DNA of 64,000 nt, from the NCBI RefSeq assembly GCF_026626885.1, contig NZ_JAPNOA010000025.1, positions 101,471 to 165,470 of the forward strand, given 5' to 3'. Origin of the DNA: Parathalassolituus penaei (lineage in GTDB: Bacteria; Pseudomonadota; Gammaproteobacteria; Pseudomonadales; Oceanobacteraceae). Shown here piece by piece: positions 39,422-49,329 of the stretch (positions within the stretch are counted from its first letter, which is position 1; the number at the start of each line of letters is the position of its first letter). The translations under genes were made by a program, and so were the position numbers. The notes beneath the pieces are model-generated. The model worked only from the letters and a program-made list of their open reading frames with translations, was not told the origin of the DNA and made no database searches.

Positions 39422-40735
39422 TTAACCCGCTAGCCAGGCGTTGAGCGCGTCGATATCGGTCTCGTTCAGAGTACCGGCATAGAACTTCAGGCTCAGCAGA
39501 TTGATGATGTAGTCATAACGGGCGTTGGCGTAGTCACGCTCGGCGCTGTAGACGTTTTTCTGGGCGTTCAGCACTTCCACAATGTTACGGGTACCCACCT
39601 GATAACCGGTTTCGGTAGCGTCCATGGCACTGCGCGCGGAGGTGATGGCCTGTTTGCGGGCATCAATGTTTTGTACTGAGGTTTGCAGCTGACGGTACAG
39701 GCTGCGAATGCTCTGGCGCACCTGACGACGGTTGGATTCCAGCTGGTAATCCGCAGTGGCGTAATTCACCGCGGCCTGCTTGCTCTGGGCATAAATCGAA
39801 CCACCGGCCAGCAGCGGAACGGATACGTTCACGCCAACAGTGGTGACTTCAGCATCGTAGACATTCGGGTAGCTGGAGGTCGGAGCGTTGTCACCGGTGG
39901 TGTAACTGGCCCCCAGACTGACGGTCGGCAGGTGACGGGCACGGGCGGCATCACGCTGTTGGCCAACGGTCTGCTTCTGGATCATGGCCATTTGCACGCC
40001 AGGGTATTTCTCCAGGCCAGTGTTAACCCAGTCATCCACATTGGCAGGTTCCGGCATCAGCATTGGCAGGTTTTCGCGCAGGCTCGACAGGTTGTCGTAA
40101 CGCTGGCCCGTCAGGGTTTCCAGCGCTTCGTAACTGATGTCCAGAGCGGCTTGCAGGGACAGCAGGTTAACCTTGGTGAGGTCGTAACTGGCCTGGGCTT
40201 CCTGCACTTCGGTAATGGCGATCAGGCCCACATCAAAACGCTGTTTGGTCTGTTCCAGAGAGCGTTTTACCGCCTTTTCTTCGGCTTCGGCGGTGGTCAG
40301 GTTTTCCTGGGCTCGCAGCACATTAAAGTAGGCCTGGGCGGTGCTCAGCAGCAGTTGCTGTTCGGACAGTTGCAGTTGCAGGTCGTAACCCTGATCGGCG
40401 GTTTTGGCAGCTTGCCAGGTGTACCAGCTGTTCAGATTGAACAGGGTCTGGGAAGCACTCAGTTGCAGGCTGCCCAGTTCGTAATTGTTGTTAACATCGG
40501 TACTGCCGAAGTGGGCATCCGCATTGATGCTGGTATAGCTGTACTGGGCCTGAGCCTGTGGCAACAGGGCACTGCGGGCAATATCGGTATTGTAACGAGT
40601 GGATTCACGAGTGCTGCGAGCGGCGGCAATATCGGCATCGTTACTGGCTGCCTGACGATAGATGGTGCTAAGGTCGGTGGCGAATGAGCTGGAGGAGGCC
40701 AGGGCAATGGCGGTAAGCAAAAGCAGTTTCTTCAT
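39422..40735 (-). CDS. tolC: TolC family outer-membrane efflux protein
   Basis: The 437-residue protein has a signal peptide (MKKLLLLTAIALASSSSFA) and two tandem repeats of the outer-membrane efflux fold, seen in ALLPQAQAQYSYTSIN and repeated coiled helices. YQVGTRNIVEVLNAQKNVYSAERDYANARYDYI near 385 is a hallmark segment. It forms the trimeric exit duct for drug efflux and type I secretion. It diverges from nudF, as tolC does in E. coli. Confidence 0.96.
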   Translation of the reverse strand: MKKLLLLTAIALASSSSFATDLSTIYRQAASNDADIAAARSTRESTRYNTDIARSALLPQAQAQYSYTSINADAHFGSTDVNNNYELGSLQLSASQTLFNLNSWYTWQAAKTADQGYDLQLQLSEQQLLLSTAQAYFNVLRAQENLTTAEAEEKAVKRSLEQTKQRFDVGLIAITEVQEAQASYDLTKVNLLSLQAALDISYEALETLTGQRYDNLSSLRENLPMLMPEPANVDDWVNTGLEKYPGVQMAMIQKQTVGQQRDAARARHLPTVSLGASYTTGDNAPTSSYPNVYDAEVTTVGVNVSVPLLAGGSIYAQSKQAAVNYATADYQLESNRRQVRQSIRSLYRQLQTSVQNIDARKQAITSARSAMDATETGYQVGTRNIVEVLNAQKNVYSAERDYANARYDYIINLLSLKFYAGTLNETDIDALNAWLAG

Positions 40736-40890
40736 GGCTTGACCTGTGCTGCGTTTCTGAAAGTGTCGTTGTCACGGAGTCTATCAGAAAAGACCGGACC
40801 TCCCGTGGCGGCATTGTACGCACGGTGTGAACAGTGAGTACATGATGTGAACAATCAATATTCTTATTCAGTAATATAGATGGGTCAAGC

Positions 40891-41514
40891 ATGGAACAGG
40901 ACAACCTGACTTTCGGCCAGAACGATGTGATTGTGGAAAACCGCGAAACCCTGTTTCAGGGCTTCTTCCGGATTGATCGCATTACCCTGCGCCACCGTAC
41001 CTTTGCGGGTGACTGGACCGGCAGTTTTACCCGCGAGTTGTTCGAGCGTGGTGAAGCGGTCTGTGTCATGCTGTATGACCCGGCGCTGGACGATCTGATT
41101 TTCACTGAGCAATTTCGTATAGGGGTTGCAGGATCGGAACAATCACCGTGGCTGACCGAGCTGGTCGCTGGATGTGTCGAGGAAGGTGAAAGTTACGAAG
41201 ACGTTGCCCATCGGGAAACCCTTGAGGAAGCGGGGTGCAGCGTTCAGGAGCTGGTACCGATTTGCCGTTATTGGGTGTCCCCGGGTGGCACCAGTGAACG
41301 GGTACAGCTTTACTGTGGCTTGCTGGATAGCCGCGGTGTTGAAGGACTTCATGGCCTCGCCGAGGAAAACGAGGATATTCGCCTGCGTCGAATGGGCTTT
41401 GATAGCGCCTGGCAGGCTCTTGAGGAGGGATCCATTAACAACGCAGCCACCATCATTGCCTTGCAGTGGCTGAAAATTAACCGAGATAACCTGAGGTCAC
41501 GTTGGCAGGCCTGA
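40891..41514 (+). CDS. nudF: ADP-ribose pyrophosphatase
   Basis: The 207-residue protein carries a complete Nudix box in GCVEEGESYEDVAHRETLEEAG near residue 95 and the NudF-type N-terminus (RIDRITLRHRTFAGDW). It hydrolyses ADP-ribose and related nucleotide sugars. It heads the conserved run nudF-yqiB-cpdA-yqiA-parE. Confidence 0.95.
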   Translation: MEQDNLTFGQNDVIVENRETLFQGFFRIDRITLRHRTFAGDWTGSFTRELFERGEAVCVMLYDPALDDLIFTEQFRIGVAGSEQSPWLTELVAGCVEEGESYEDVAHRETLEEAGCSVQELVPICRYWVSPGGTSERVQLYCGLLDSRGVEGLHGLAEENEDIRLRRMGFDSAWQALEEGSINNAATIIALQWLKINRDNLRSRWQA

Positions 41515-41530
41515 GGCTGCTCACTGACCG

Positions 41531-42037
41531 ATGAGCTGCAATACCATGCTGATCCGTCGCAAACTGCACGTTCCCGACCTGTCATTGCTGGCATCCCTGA
41601 GTGCCGCGAATTATGCTCGTCTGATGAAACTGACCCGCAACCAGGAAACCGGGAGTCTCCGGGTTTTCAGGGTGAGGAATGGCTCGCAACCGGGGCAGAC
41701 AATCTCGGTTAGAATTGAGGCAGATCATAAATACACCACTATGCTGAAATTATGTCATGAGCACGACCAGCCAGGCTGGTTGGGGCGACACGAGCTGCAG
41801 GTACGCATGTACCATGATGCTCGTATGGCAGAGGTGGTGGGGTACCAGAACGTAAGGGTAGTGGACGGACGATTCCCGTATCCGAACCCGTCGATGTTAC
41901 AGCCGGATGAGAAAACCCAGCTCAACCGCTTCTTATCCGATTGGCTGGAACATTGTTTGCGTTTTGGTCATATTGACAAGGAAGTCAATTTGCAGACCGA
42001 TATTGCTGGTGCTGGAGAACCTCCAGCGAGCCTTTAA
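41531..42037 (+). CDS. yqiB: DUF1249 protein (YqiB)
   Basis: The 168-residue protein is a DUF1249 member, recognised by YARLMKLTRNQ near 30 and LQVRMYHDARMAEVVGYQNVRVVDGRFPYPNPSMLQPDEK. It has no known activity. It sits between nudF and cpdA as in E. coli. ATG 41546 (MLIRRKLHVPDL) is an alternative start. Confidence 0.9.
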   Translation: MSCNTMLIRRKLHVPDLSLLASLSAANYARLMKLTRNQETGSLRVFRVRNGSQPGQTISVRIEADHKYTTMLKLCHEHDQPGWLGRHELQVRMYHDARMAEVVGYQNVRVVDGRFPYPNPSMLQPDEKTQLNRFLSDWLEHCLRFGHIDKEVNLQTDIAGAGEPPASL

Positions 42038-42083
42038 GCGGCGTGAGGAACCGGGTGTATCCCGACGAGAACAGGGGTGTTTT

Positions 42084-42890
42084 TTGTACAGTCTTGATAC
42101 CGATACAACACTGAGACTGATCCAGATAACAGACACTCACCTGAGTGAGCTGGAAGGTGGTCATTTACTGGGCATGCAGACCCTGCATAGTCTGGTATGT
42201 GTGCTGGATCTGGTGCAGAAAAATCATGCCATTGTTGATGCCATGCTGGTTACAGGTGACCTGTCCCAGGATGGCAGTATCGAGTCCTATAAACGTTTGC
42301 AAGATGCGCTGGGCACGCTGCCGTATCCATCATTCTGGTTGCCGGGCAACCACGACGAACCTGATGCCATGGCCGTTGTAACCAGCGGAACCCGCCTTGA
42401 AGAACGCGTACTGCGCAGCCAGCACTGGCAAGTTGTGCTGCTGAACAGCCGTGTGGCAGGCAAGGTTTATGGTTTCCTCGAAGATTCCGAATTGCAGATC
42501 CTGCGTGATGCCCTCGCATCAGCCGATGGCCGTTATTCACTGATCTGTTTCCATCACCATCCGGTCGATATGCAATCACGCTGGATCGACCAGATTGGTA
42601 TTCGTAATGCTGACGCCCTGATGGCCGTAGTGCAGCAGTATCCGCATGTGCGGGTGTTGTTGTGGGGCCATGTACATCAGGAAAGTGACCAGCTGCAAAA
42701 CGGCATTCGTCTGCTGTCGACACCCTCTACCTGCGTGCAGTTTGAACCCCATACTGAGAATTTCAGTGTGGATTCAGTGGCTCCGGGTTATCGCTGGATT
42801 GACCTCCATAACGACGGCTCGATCAGCACCGGTGTAAATCGTGTGTGTGATATCGAGTTTGAAGTCGATTATTCGGTTAAGGGATACTGA
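42084..42890 (+). CDS. cpdA: 3',5'-cyclic AMP phosphodiesterase
   Basis: TTG 42084 after an AGGGG gives a 268-residue protein, matching CpdA (~275). The metallophosphoesterase motifs are visible in order: IQITDTHL, VTGDLSQDGSIES, LPGNHDEPD, CFHHHPVDM and LLWGHVHQES. It degrades cAMP and so tunes CRP signalling. The open frame extends upstream within yqiB but aligns to nothing. Confidence 0.94.
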   Translation: MYSLDTDTTLRLIQITDTHLSELEGGHLLGMQTLHSLVCVLDLVQKNHAIVDAMLVTGDLSQDGSIESYKRLQDALGTLPYPSFWLPGNHDEPDAMAVVTSGTRLEERVLRSQHWQVVLLNSRVAGKVYGFLEDSELQILRDALASADGRYSLICFHHHPVDMQSRWIDQIGIRNADALMAVVQQYPHVRVLLWGHVHQESDQLQNGIRLLSTPSTCVQFEPHTENFSVDSVAPGYRWIDLHNDGSISTGVNRVCDIEFEVDYSVKGY

Positions 42891-42922
42891 CAGCCCGATT
42901 CCCATCGTAGCTGGAGTATTCC

Positions 42923-43516
42923 GTGAGTTCCCAACCGATAGCCTGCCTTTATCTGCATGGTTTTCTGAGTTCACCTCTGTCCGGAAAAGCACAGGAAGTG
43001 CTGGCTTATTACCGTGAACAGGGCGCTGAAGACCGCATTCGTATCCCGGCGTTGCCGTTTGAACCCGAAACTGCCATTGCTTTGGCCGCGACCCAGCTGC
43101 AGGAACTGCAGCAGCAGTTTGGTGATGTATTGGTGATTGGCAGTTCCCTCGGTGGTTTTTACGCCACCTGGTTGGCTGACCAGTTTGCGATCAAGGCGGT
43201 GCTGGTCAATCCGGCTGTGCGCCCACACGAGCTGTTCCGTCATTACCTGGGCCCGGTAACTCACTATTACACCAATGACGTTCATCTGCTCGAAGAGCGT
43301 CATCTGCAACAGCTGTCAGCTATTGCTGTTACCAGCATCCGTTACCCGCAAAACCTGCTGGTGATGTTGCAAACCGGCGATGAAACCCTCGACTACCGTC
43401 ATGCAGAAGAGCTGTATCAGGGTTGTGCGCTGGTGCTGGAAGAGGGTGGCAGCCACACCTTCGACGGGTTTATTGATCATATGGCCGCCATTCAGGCATT
43501 TGCGACCCGCGCTTGA
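42923..43516 (+). CDS. yqiA: YqiA family alpha/beta-hydrolase
   Basis: GTG 42923 after GGAG begins a 197-residue esterase. It has LYLHGFLSSPLSGKAQ at the N-terminus, the nucleophile elbow IGSSLGGFYATWLA near 74, and the catalytic Asp/His region TGDETLDYRHA and GGSHTFDGF. Its natural substrate is unclear. It lies between cpdA and parE. Confidence 0.92.
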   Translation: MSSQPIACLYLHGFLSSPLSGKAQEVLAYYREQGAEDRIRIPALPFEPETAIALAATQLQELQQQFGDVLVIGSSLGGFYATWLADQFAIKAVLVNPAVRPHELFRHYLGPVTHYYTNDVHLLEERHLQQLSAIAVTSIRYPQNLLVMLQTGDETLDYRHAEELYQGCALVLEEGGSHTFDGFIDHMAAIQAFATRA

Positions 43517-43597
43517 TCGCGGGTTAACGGATACCCCTCACACGGCTATACTCCGGCCAGAATGGCGAATTCCGAATACACAGTCTTTGAGGTCTAC

Positions 43598-45625
43598 ATG
43601 TCTGACACCAGCAAACCCGGTCAATACACAGCTTCGTCCATCGAGGTTCTGAGCGGGCTTGATCCGGTCCGCAAACGTCCGGGCATGTATACCGACACCA
43701 CGCGCCCGAACCACCTGGCCCAGGAAGTGATCGACAACTCCGTCGACGAAGCGCTGGCGGGTCATGCCAGTCGTATCGACATCACCCTCCATGAAGACGG
43801 CTCCATGTCGGTGCTGGACGACGGTCGTGGTATGCCAACCGACGTACACCCGGTGCATGGTGTCAGCGGTGTGGAACTGATCCTGACCCAGCTGCACGCG
43901 GGCGGAAAATTCAACAACGACAACTACCAGTTCTCCGGCGGCCTGCACGGTGTGGGTGTGTCGGTGGTGAACGCCCTGTCGTTGTGGGTGGAAGTGACCA
44001 TCTGGCGCGACGGCCAGGTGCAGCAGATCCGTTTCCGTGACGGTTATAAAGACAGCGAACTGACGGTGATCGACAGCTGTGCCAAGAAGAAGACCGGTAC
44101 TCGTGTGCACTTTATGGCCGACCCGAAATACTTCGACTCACCACGTTATTCGGTGGTGCGCCTCAAGCACCTGCTACGGGCCAAAGCCGTTCTGTGTCCG
44201 GGCCTGCGGATTACCTTTACCGCGCCTGATCCGGCCGATAACGGCGAATGGTACTTTGAAGATGGCCTCAAGGATTACCTGACCAGCCACGCGGTTGACC
44301 TCGAAACCATCCCAGCCAGCCCGTTCTGCGGTGCCGTGGTGGGGAAAACCGAAGGTGTGGACTGGGCCGTGCACTGGCTGCCGGATGGCGGCGAGTTACT
44401 GCAGGAAAGTTACGTCAACCTGATTCCTACCGCCCAAGGCGGCACCCACGTTAACGGTTTCCGTTCCGGCCTGCTGGATGCCCTGCGTGAGTTCTGTGAG
44501 TTCCGCAACCTGTTACCCCGTGGCCTCAAGCTGACCCCGGAAGACCTGTGGGAGCGGTGCGCCTATGTGCTGTCGGCGAAACTGGCCGACCCGCAGTTTG
44601 CCGGTCAGACCAAGGAGCGTCTGTCGTCCCGCGAAGCCTCGGCGTTTATTTCCGGTATCGTTAAAGACGCCTTTGCCCTGTGGCTCAACGACAACGTTCA
44701 GGAAGCCGAAAAACTGGCCGAGATGGCCATCGCCAGCGCCCAGAACCGTCTGCGTCAGTCGAAAAAAGTCGCCCGTAAGAAGATTACCCAGGGCCCGGCA
44801 CTGCCTGGCAAACTGGCTGACTGTACCAGTCAGGATAACCAGCGCACCGAGCTGTTCCTGGTGGAAGGTGACTCTGCCGGTGGTTCTGCCAAACAGGCCC
44901 GTGACCGCGAATTCCAGGCCATCATGCCGCTGCGTGGCAAGATTCTGAACACCTGGGAGGTGGATTCCGACCAGATTCTGGCCTCCCAGGAAGTCCACGA
45001 CATTGCCATTGCGCTGGGCATCGATCCCGGTGCTACCGATCTCTCCGGTCTGCGTTACGGCAAGGTCTGTATCCTCGCCGACGCCGACTCCGACGGTCTG
45101 CACATCGCCACCCTGCTGTGTGCCTTGTTCCTGCGTCACTTCCCGGCGCTGGTGGAGCAGGGCCACGTCTATGTGGCGATGCCACCGTTGTACCGCATCG
45201 ACCTTGGCAAGGAAGTGTATTACGCCCTCGATGAAGCCGAACGCATTGGCATTCTCGAACGTCTGGAAGCCGAGAAAAAACGCGGCAAGCCGAACGTTCA
45301 GCGCTTTAAGGGTCTGGGTGAAATGAACCCGCTGCAACTGCGCGAAACCACCATGGACCCCAACACCCGTCGTCTGGTGCAGCTGGTCATTGAATACCAG
45401 CAGGAAGTCGAGAATACGCTGGACGACGAACCCGAGTTGGTCGCTTCTGAACAGTTGTCAGAGGGTGAAAACGCCGCGCCTGTTGAAACCGGCGACAGCC
45501 TGGCGGCATCGCTGTCGGGCCATCAGCAGACCATGGAATTGATGGACATGCTGCTCGCCAAAAAACGCTCCGGCGACCGCAAGAACTGGCTCGAAAATCG
45601 CGGCAACGAAGCCGAACTGGTGTAA
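43598..45625 (+). CDS. parE: DNA topoisomerase IV subunit B
   Basis: ATG 43598 follows GAGGT. The product is 675 residues, slightly longer than the ~630 of E. coli. ATPase motifs are RKRPGMYTDTT, QEVIDNSVDEALAG, VLDDGRGMPTDVHP and GGLHGVGVSVVNALS. The TOPRIM region has LVEGDSAGGSAKQARDREFQ and ILADADSDGLHI. With ParC it decatenates replicated chromosomes. Confidence 0.97.
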   Translation: MSDTSKPGQYTASSIEVLSGLDPVRKRPGMYTDTTRPNHLAQEVIDNSVDEALAGHASRIDITLHEDGSMSVLDDGRGMPTDVHPVHGVSGVELILTQLHAGGKFNNDNYQFSGGLHGVGVSVVNALSLWVEVTIWRDGQVQQIRFRDGYKDSELTVIDSCAKKKTGTRVHFMADPKYFDSPRYSVVRLKHLLRAKAVLCPGLRITFTAPDPADNGEWYFEDGLKDYLTSHAVDLETIPASPFCGAVVGKTEGVDWAVHWLPDGGELLQESYVNLIPTAQGGTHVNGFRSGLLDALREFCEFRNLLPRGLKLTPEDLWERCAYVLSAKLADPQFAGQTKERLSSREASAFISGIVKDAFALWLNDNVQEAEKLAEMAIASAQNRLRQSKKVARKKITQGPALPGKLADCTSQDNQRTELFLVEGDSAGGSAKQARDREFQAIMPLRGKILNTWEVDSDQILASQEVHDIAIALGIDPGATDLSGLRYGKVCILADADSDGLHIATLLCALFLRHFPALVEQGHVYVAMPPLYRIDLGKEVYYALDEAERIGILERLEAEKKRGKPNVQRFKGLGEMNPLQLRETTMDPNTRRLVQLVIEYQQEVENTLDDEPELVASEQLSEGENAAPVETGDSLAASLSGHQQTMELMDMLLAKKRSGDRKNWLENRGNEAELV

Positions 45626-45629
45626 GTGT

Positions 45630-46052
45630 ATGGGGATCAAGCACCTGACGGCATCGTTGCTGGCGACTGATCTGGTGGCGTTTCTGCGTCAGCAGTTATC
45701 CGGCTGCCTTGCCGTTTATGTGTTTGGCAGCCGGGCCACTGGTGAGGCCGGTTTGCACAGCGACCTGGATATTGCGGTGCTGGTTGAAGGTTATGCCGAG
45801 CCGTTACAACTCTGGAATCTGGCTTCGGATCTGGCAATCAAGGCAGGCTGTGACGTGGATTTGCTGGATCTGCGAGCGGCCACTACGGTCATGCAATTTC
45901 AGGTTCTCCAGACCGGTATCTGCCTGTGGTCGCAACAACCAGCAGCCGGAATATACGAAGCGTTTGTTCTCAGTGAGAAGACCAGCCTGAATGAGCTGCG
46001 GGCGGATTTACTGAAGGATATCCAGCAGCGGGGAAGTATTTATGGCCGATGA
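45630..46052 (+). CDS. mntA: MntA-type nucleotidyltransferase antitoxin
   Basis: The 140-residue protein has the minimal nucleotidyltransferase motif GS-x10-D-x-D (Gly33-Ser34, Asp45, Asp47). It starts 5 bp after the parE stop and overlaps hepT by 11 bp. In known MntA/HepT systems MntA neutralises HepT by adding AMP near the HEPN motif. Confidence 0.9.
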   Translation: MGIKHLTASLLATDLVAFLRQQLSGCLAVYVFGSRATGEAGLHSDLDIAVLVEGYAEPLQLWNLASDLAIKAGCDVDLLDLRAATTVMQFQVLQTGICLWSQQPAAGIYEAFVLSEKTSLNELRADLLKDIQQRGSIYGR

Positions 46053-46470
46053 TGTATTGCTGAATAAAGCCGCGACCATTGAGCGTTGTATCCTGCGCGC
46101 GCGCGAGGAATACGAGGCTGATCCGGCGACGTTTGCAACCAATTATTCCCGTCAGGATGCCGCGATCCTGAATATCCAGCGAGCCTGTGAAGCCGCTCTC
46201 GATATGGGCCAGTATCTGATTCGTCGGGAGCGTTTGGGTATCACCCAGAGTTCACGTGACGTTTTCCGGTTATTGGCTGAGAGTGGCTGGATTTCAGCCG
46301 AGTTGGCTGCCGCCATGCAGCGTATGGTGGGGTTCCGCAACATCGCCGTACATGATTATCAGAAGCTGTCGATTCCGATTACCGTGCAGGTTATTACCCA
46401 TCATCTGCATGAGTTTGCCGACTACTCCTCCGTGATTCTGAAGCAGGATGCCGGTACGGTCAGCGGATGA
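46042..46470 (+). CDS. hepT: HepT-type HEPN toxin (DUF86)
   Basis: The 142-residue helical protein has the R-x4-H-x-Y catalytic HEPN motif at Arg99-His104-Tyr106 (GFRNIAVHDYQKL). It is a predicted RNase whose partner is the overlapping mntA. The pair lies between parE and rnfH, on the opposite strand to rnf. Confidence 0.92.
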   Translation: MADDVLLNKAATIERCILRAREEYEADPATFATNYSRQDAAILNIQRACEAALDMGQYLIRRERLGITQSSRDVFRLLAESGWISAELAAAMQRMVGFRNIAVHDYQKLSIPITVQVITHHLHEFADYSSVILKQDAGTVSG

Positions 46471-46548
46471 CGGCCAGCCGTCATCCGTTATCTGTCATTC
46501 AACATCCATCGGCGCTCAACACCTTCGCTGGTCCTTGTTTATCGTTAT

Positions 46549-46812
46549 TTATTCATCGTCATCATCGTCGTCGTCATCCAGAGATCGGATGACGGGGCGA
46601 TAGATTTCTACCCGGTCGCCGGCTTTTAACGGGCTGTCGAGTTCGGTGAACTTGCCATAAATCCCCAGCCGCATGCGTTCCAGATCAATCTCCGGGAACT
46701 GTTGTAACAGCCCGGACTTACGAATGGCGGTTTCCACATCCGAGTCATCGTCGACGTCCACCTTGACCCAGGATTGCCGCTGGGCACCGGCAAAAACCAC
46801 ACTTACCTGCAT
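46549..46812 (-). CDS. rnfH: RnfH family protein
   Basis: The 87-residue protein has the ubiquitin-like RnfH fold (VSVVFAGAQRQSWVKVDV, then LRLGIYGKFTELDSPLKAGDRVEIYRPV with one residue change). It ends in a run of about eight Asp residues. It is the last gene of rnfABCDGEH, 12 bp from rnfE. Its role is unclear but it is kept with nitrogen-fixation rnf operons. Confidence 0.92.
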   Translation of the reverse strand: MQVSVVFAGAQRQSWVKVDVDDDSDVETAIRKSGLLQQFPEIDLERMRLGIYGKFTELDSPLKAGDRVEIYRPVIRSLDDDDDDDDE

Positions 46813-46824
46813 GATGATGTCTCC

Positions 46825-47547
46825 TCAGGATGCCAGCACAGCTTGCATGGCTTTTTGCTGGGCGCGATGGGCACGGCGGCGGTCGATCAGGCGCTTGCCA
46901 GCAATCAGGAACCCCAGTGCCATAAAGGCACCGGGAGGCAGGATGGCCAGTAGTACCCCGGAATAGTGCGGAATCACCGTCGTTTCAAGCCAGGCAAACC
47001 CGCTGCCAAGCAGGAGTGAAGCATTGGCGAACAGGGTGCCGGAACCAATCACCTCGCGAATGCCCCCAACCACCACCAACACCCAGGTAAAACCGGCTCC
47101 CATGGCAATGGCGTCGGCGATGGCCAGTGGCACCGGATTCTTGCTGGCAAAACTTTCAGCACGACCAAAAATCGCACAGTTGGTGACGATCAGGGCAATA
47201 AACAGGCCCAGCACCTTGTAGAGATCGTGCAGGAAGGCGTTGATCGTCATATCCACCAGCGTCACCACGGTGGCGATCAACACAATCAACACCGGAATCC
47301 GTACCTGGGGGCTGATGATATTGCGCACGGCGGAAATGATGCCGTTGGTCATGATCAGCACTGCCAGGGTCGCCAGCCCCATACCAAGGCCATTGGTGGC
47401 GCTGGTGGTGACTGCCAGTAGCGGGCACAACGCCAGCATCTGGCCCATGGCAACGTTGTTATCCCACAGACCATCACGAAAGATACGGGCGTACGCTGAG
47501 CCACTGCTGGTAGTGGACGGGGTATCGGAATGACAAAACTCAGTCAT
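46825..47547 (-). CDS. rnfE: Rnf electron-transport complex subunit E
   Basis: The 240-residue, about six-TM protein has [20 protein letters not shown] and [26 protein letters not shown], hallmark segments of RnfE/RsxE. It overlaps rnfG by 8 bp. With RnfA it forms the membrane core that binds a [2Fe-2S] cluster in the Rnf ferredoxin-NAD pump. Confidence 0.95.
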   Translation of the reverse strand: MTEFCHSDTPSTTSSGSAYARIFRDGLWDNNVAMGQMLALCPLLAVTTSATNGLGMGLATLAVLIMTNGIISAVRNIISPQVRIPVLIVLIATVVTLVDMTINAFLHDLYKVLGLFIALIVTNCAIFGRAESFASKNPVPLAIADAIAMGAGFTWVLVVVGGIREVIGSGTLFANASLLLGSGFAWLETTVIPHYSGVLLAILPPGAFMALGFLIAGKRLIDRRRAHRAQQKAMQAVLAS

Positions 47548-48208
47548 GGCTGGATGCTCCTGTCGGGGGTTGTGATGTGGATGGCTGGCCTTTTTGTTGC
47601 CATTGCTGCTGAATCAGCAAGCCTTCGTGAACACCTCGCACCACCGCTCGTGGTGTGATGGTGGCACCGGTGAACTGGTCGAACTCACCGCCATCCTTTT
47701 TGACCTTCCATTGCTGGGCGCTGGTGTTGGCCAGCGAATGGCCTTCAAAGCCGGTAATCCAGTCGCTTTTGGCGCGTTCGATCTTGTCGGCCAGACCGGG
47801 GGTTTCCTTGTGGCTGATCACCCGTACCCCGAGTACCTCTCCGGCCGGGTTTACCGCCATGATCATATTCAGTGGGCCACCCCAGCCCGGCACAATCAGC
47901 TGCAGGATATTGGCCTGTAGCTGCTCGTCACGCGTGGCCTGCATCAGCACAACAGGTTCAGCCAGTTGTGGGCTGGCTTGTTCTTCGCTGTGTTCCAGCG
48001 GGTTGTTGTTGTAGGCACTGGCCGGTAATACCTGCGCCAGCATGGCCAGTTTATCGGCAACCAGATGGTCACCAATGCGCGGCAGGGTCAGTTCATTACC
48101 CGCCACCAGTAACAGGCTGACCAGCGCGCAGGCACCGCCCAGCAGCAGAATCTGGTAACTCAGGCGATCACGGTAGGCAGAAAGCTGGAAACTCATAGTG
48201 GGCCTCAC
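47540..48208 (-). CDS. rnfG: Rnf complex flavoprotein subunit G
   Basis: The 222-residue protein has one N-terminal membrane segment and a periplasmic FMN domain with the covalent flavinylation motif in [15 protein letters not shown] near 178. The segment [17 protein letters not shown] is characteristic. It overlaps both rnfD (4 bp) and rnfE (8 bp). Confidence 0.95.
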   Translation of the reverse strand: MRPTMSFQLSAYRDRLSYQILLLGGACALVSLLLVAGNELTLPRIGDHLVADKLAMLAQVLPASAYNNNPLEHSEEQASPQLAEPVVLMQATRDEQLQANILQLIVPGWGGPLNMIMAVNPAGEVLGVRVISHKETPGLADKIERAKSDWITGFEGHSLANTSAQQWKVKKDGGEFDQFTGATITPRAVVRGVHEGLLIQQQWQQKGQPSTSQPPTGASSHD

Positions 48209-49329
48209 ACAATCTTGCGCATGTCGGAGTGTTTGAGGGTTTTGCCGCCAAGGGTGCGGCCATACGCCCGGGGTTTGATAAATCGGTCAATCAGAGGGGT
48301 GAGGGCGTTCATAAACAGCACCGCAAAGGCGACCCCCTCGGGGAAACTGCCCCAGCTGCGAATGGTGAACAGCAGCAGTCCACAACCGGCACCAAACAGC
48401 AGTTTGCCGGTGGCCGAAGCAGGGCTGGTGACATAGTCGGTGGCGATAAAAAACGCTCCCAACATGGCGGCACCGGTGGTCAGCTGGAACAGTGGGCCGG
48501 GAAACAGGTGGCCGTTAAAGTGCGATGCCAGCCAGGCGCACAGGCTCAACATGCCCAGCATACTGGCCGGAATATGCCAGCTGATCACCCGTGCCCAGAT
48601 CAGCCACAGGCCTCCGACCAGAATCAGCAAGGCTGAGGTTTCGCCGAGGCTGCCACGAATATGGCCGGAAAAGGCCGCCGTGAGCGGGAAGTCCGCCGCT
48701 AGCCACTGGCCCACGTCCGTGCCAGCACCAACGGCGACCTTGCTGGCCCCCAGCCAGCTGGCACCGGTCATGGCATCCACTCCGCTGGGAGCAGCGCTCA
48801 GATGCGCTGCGTAATCGGCATTGGCGAAAATAATCGCCAGCGCATCCACAAAACCGGGTGCCAGCTCACTGCCCAATGGCATCGGGTTCACCCAGGTGGT
48901 GAGCTGTACCGGGAACGAAATCAGCACCGCCACACGGGCCAGCATGGCCGGGTTAAACAGGTTCTGACCAATGCCACCATACAGGTGTTTACCAACGATC
49001 AGGCCAAACGCCACACCACCGGCACCAATCCACCAGGGTGCCCACGGCGGCAAGGTGGCGGCGTACAACCAGCCGGTCAGCAGGGCGGAGCCATCCAGCA
49101 AACGTTGCAATGGCAGGCCTGCCAGGCGCAGACACAGGGCTTCGGTGGCAACCGCTGCCAGCAGGGTTACCACAAACAGGATGATGGCTGGCCAGCCAAA
49201 CAGATACAGTCCATAAGCCGTGGCCGGACTCAGGGCCAGGCAGACCTTGAGCATGATGCGATCCACCGAGGAGCGATCATGAGCGTGGGGTGCCGCTCGT
49301 AGCGGCAGTTCATGAGTGATGCTGTTCAT
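48205..49329 (-). CDS. rnfD: Rnf complex subunit D
   Basis: The 374-residue polytopic protein is an RnfD, with VDAMTGASWLGASKVAV near 183 as the likely covalent FMN site. LFNPAMLARVAVLISFP and MLGAFFIATDYVTSPAS are family segments. It overlaps rnfC and rnfG by 4 bp each (ATGA type). Confidence 0.95.
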   Translation of the reverse strand: MNSITHELPLRAAPHAHDRSSVDRIMLKVCLALSPATAYGLYLFGWPAIILFVVTLLAAVATEALCLRLAGLPLQRLLDGSALLTGWLYAATLPPWAPWWIGAGGVAFGLIVGKHLYGGIGQNLFNPAMLARVAVLISFPVQLTTWVNPMPLGSELAPGFVDALAIIFANADYAAHLSAAPSGVDAMTGASWLGASKVAVGAGTDVGQWLAADFPLTAAFSGHIRGSLGETSALLILVGGLWLIWARVISWHIPASMLGMLSLCAWLASHFNGHLFPGPLFQLTTGAAMLGAFFIATDYVTSPASATGKLLFGAGCGLLLFTIRSWGSFPEGVAFAVLFMNALTPLIDRFIKPRAYGRTLGGKTLKHSDMRKIV

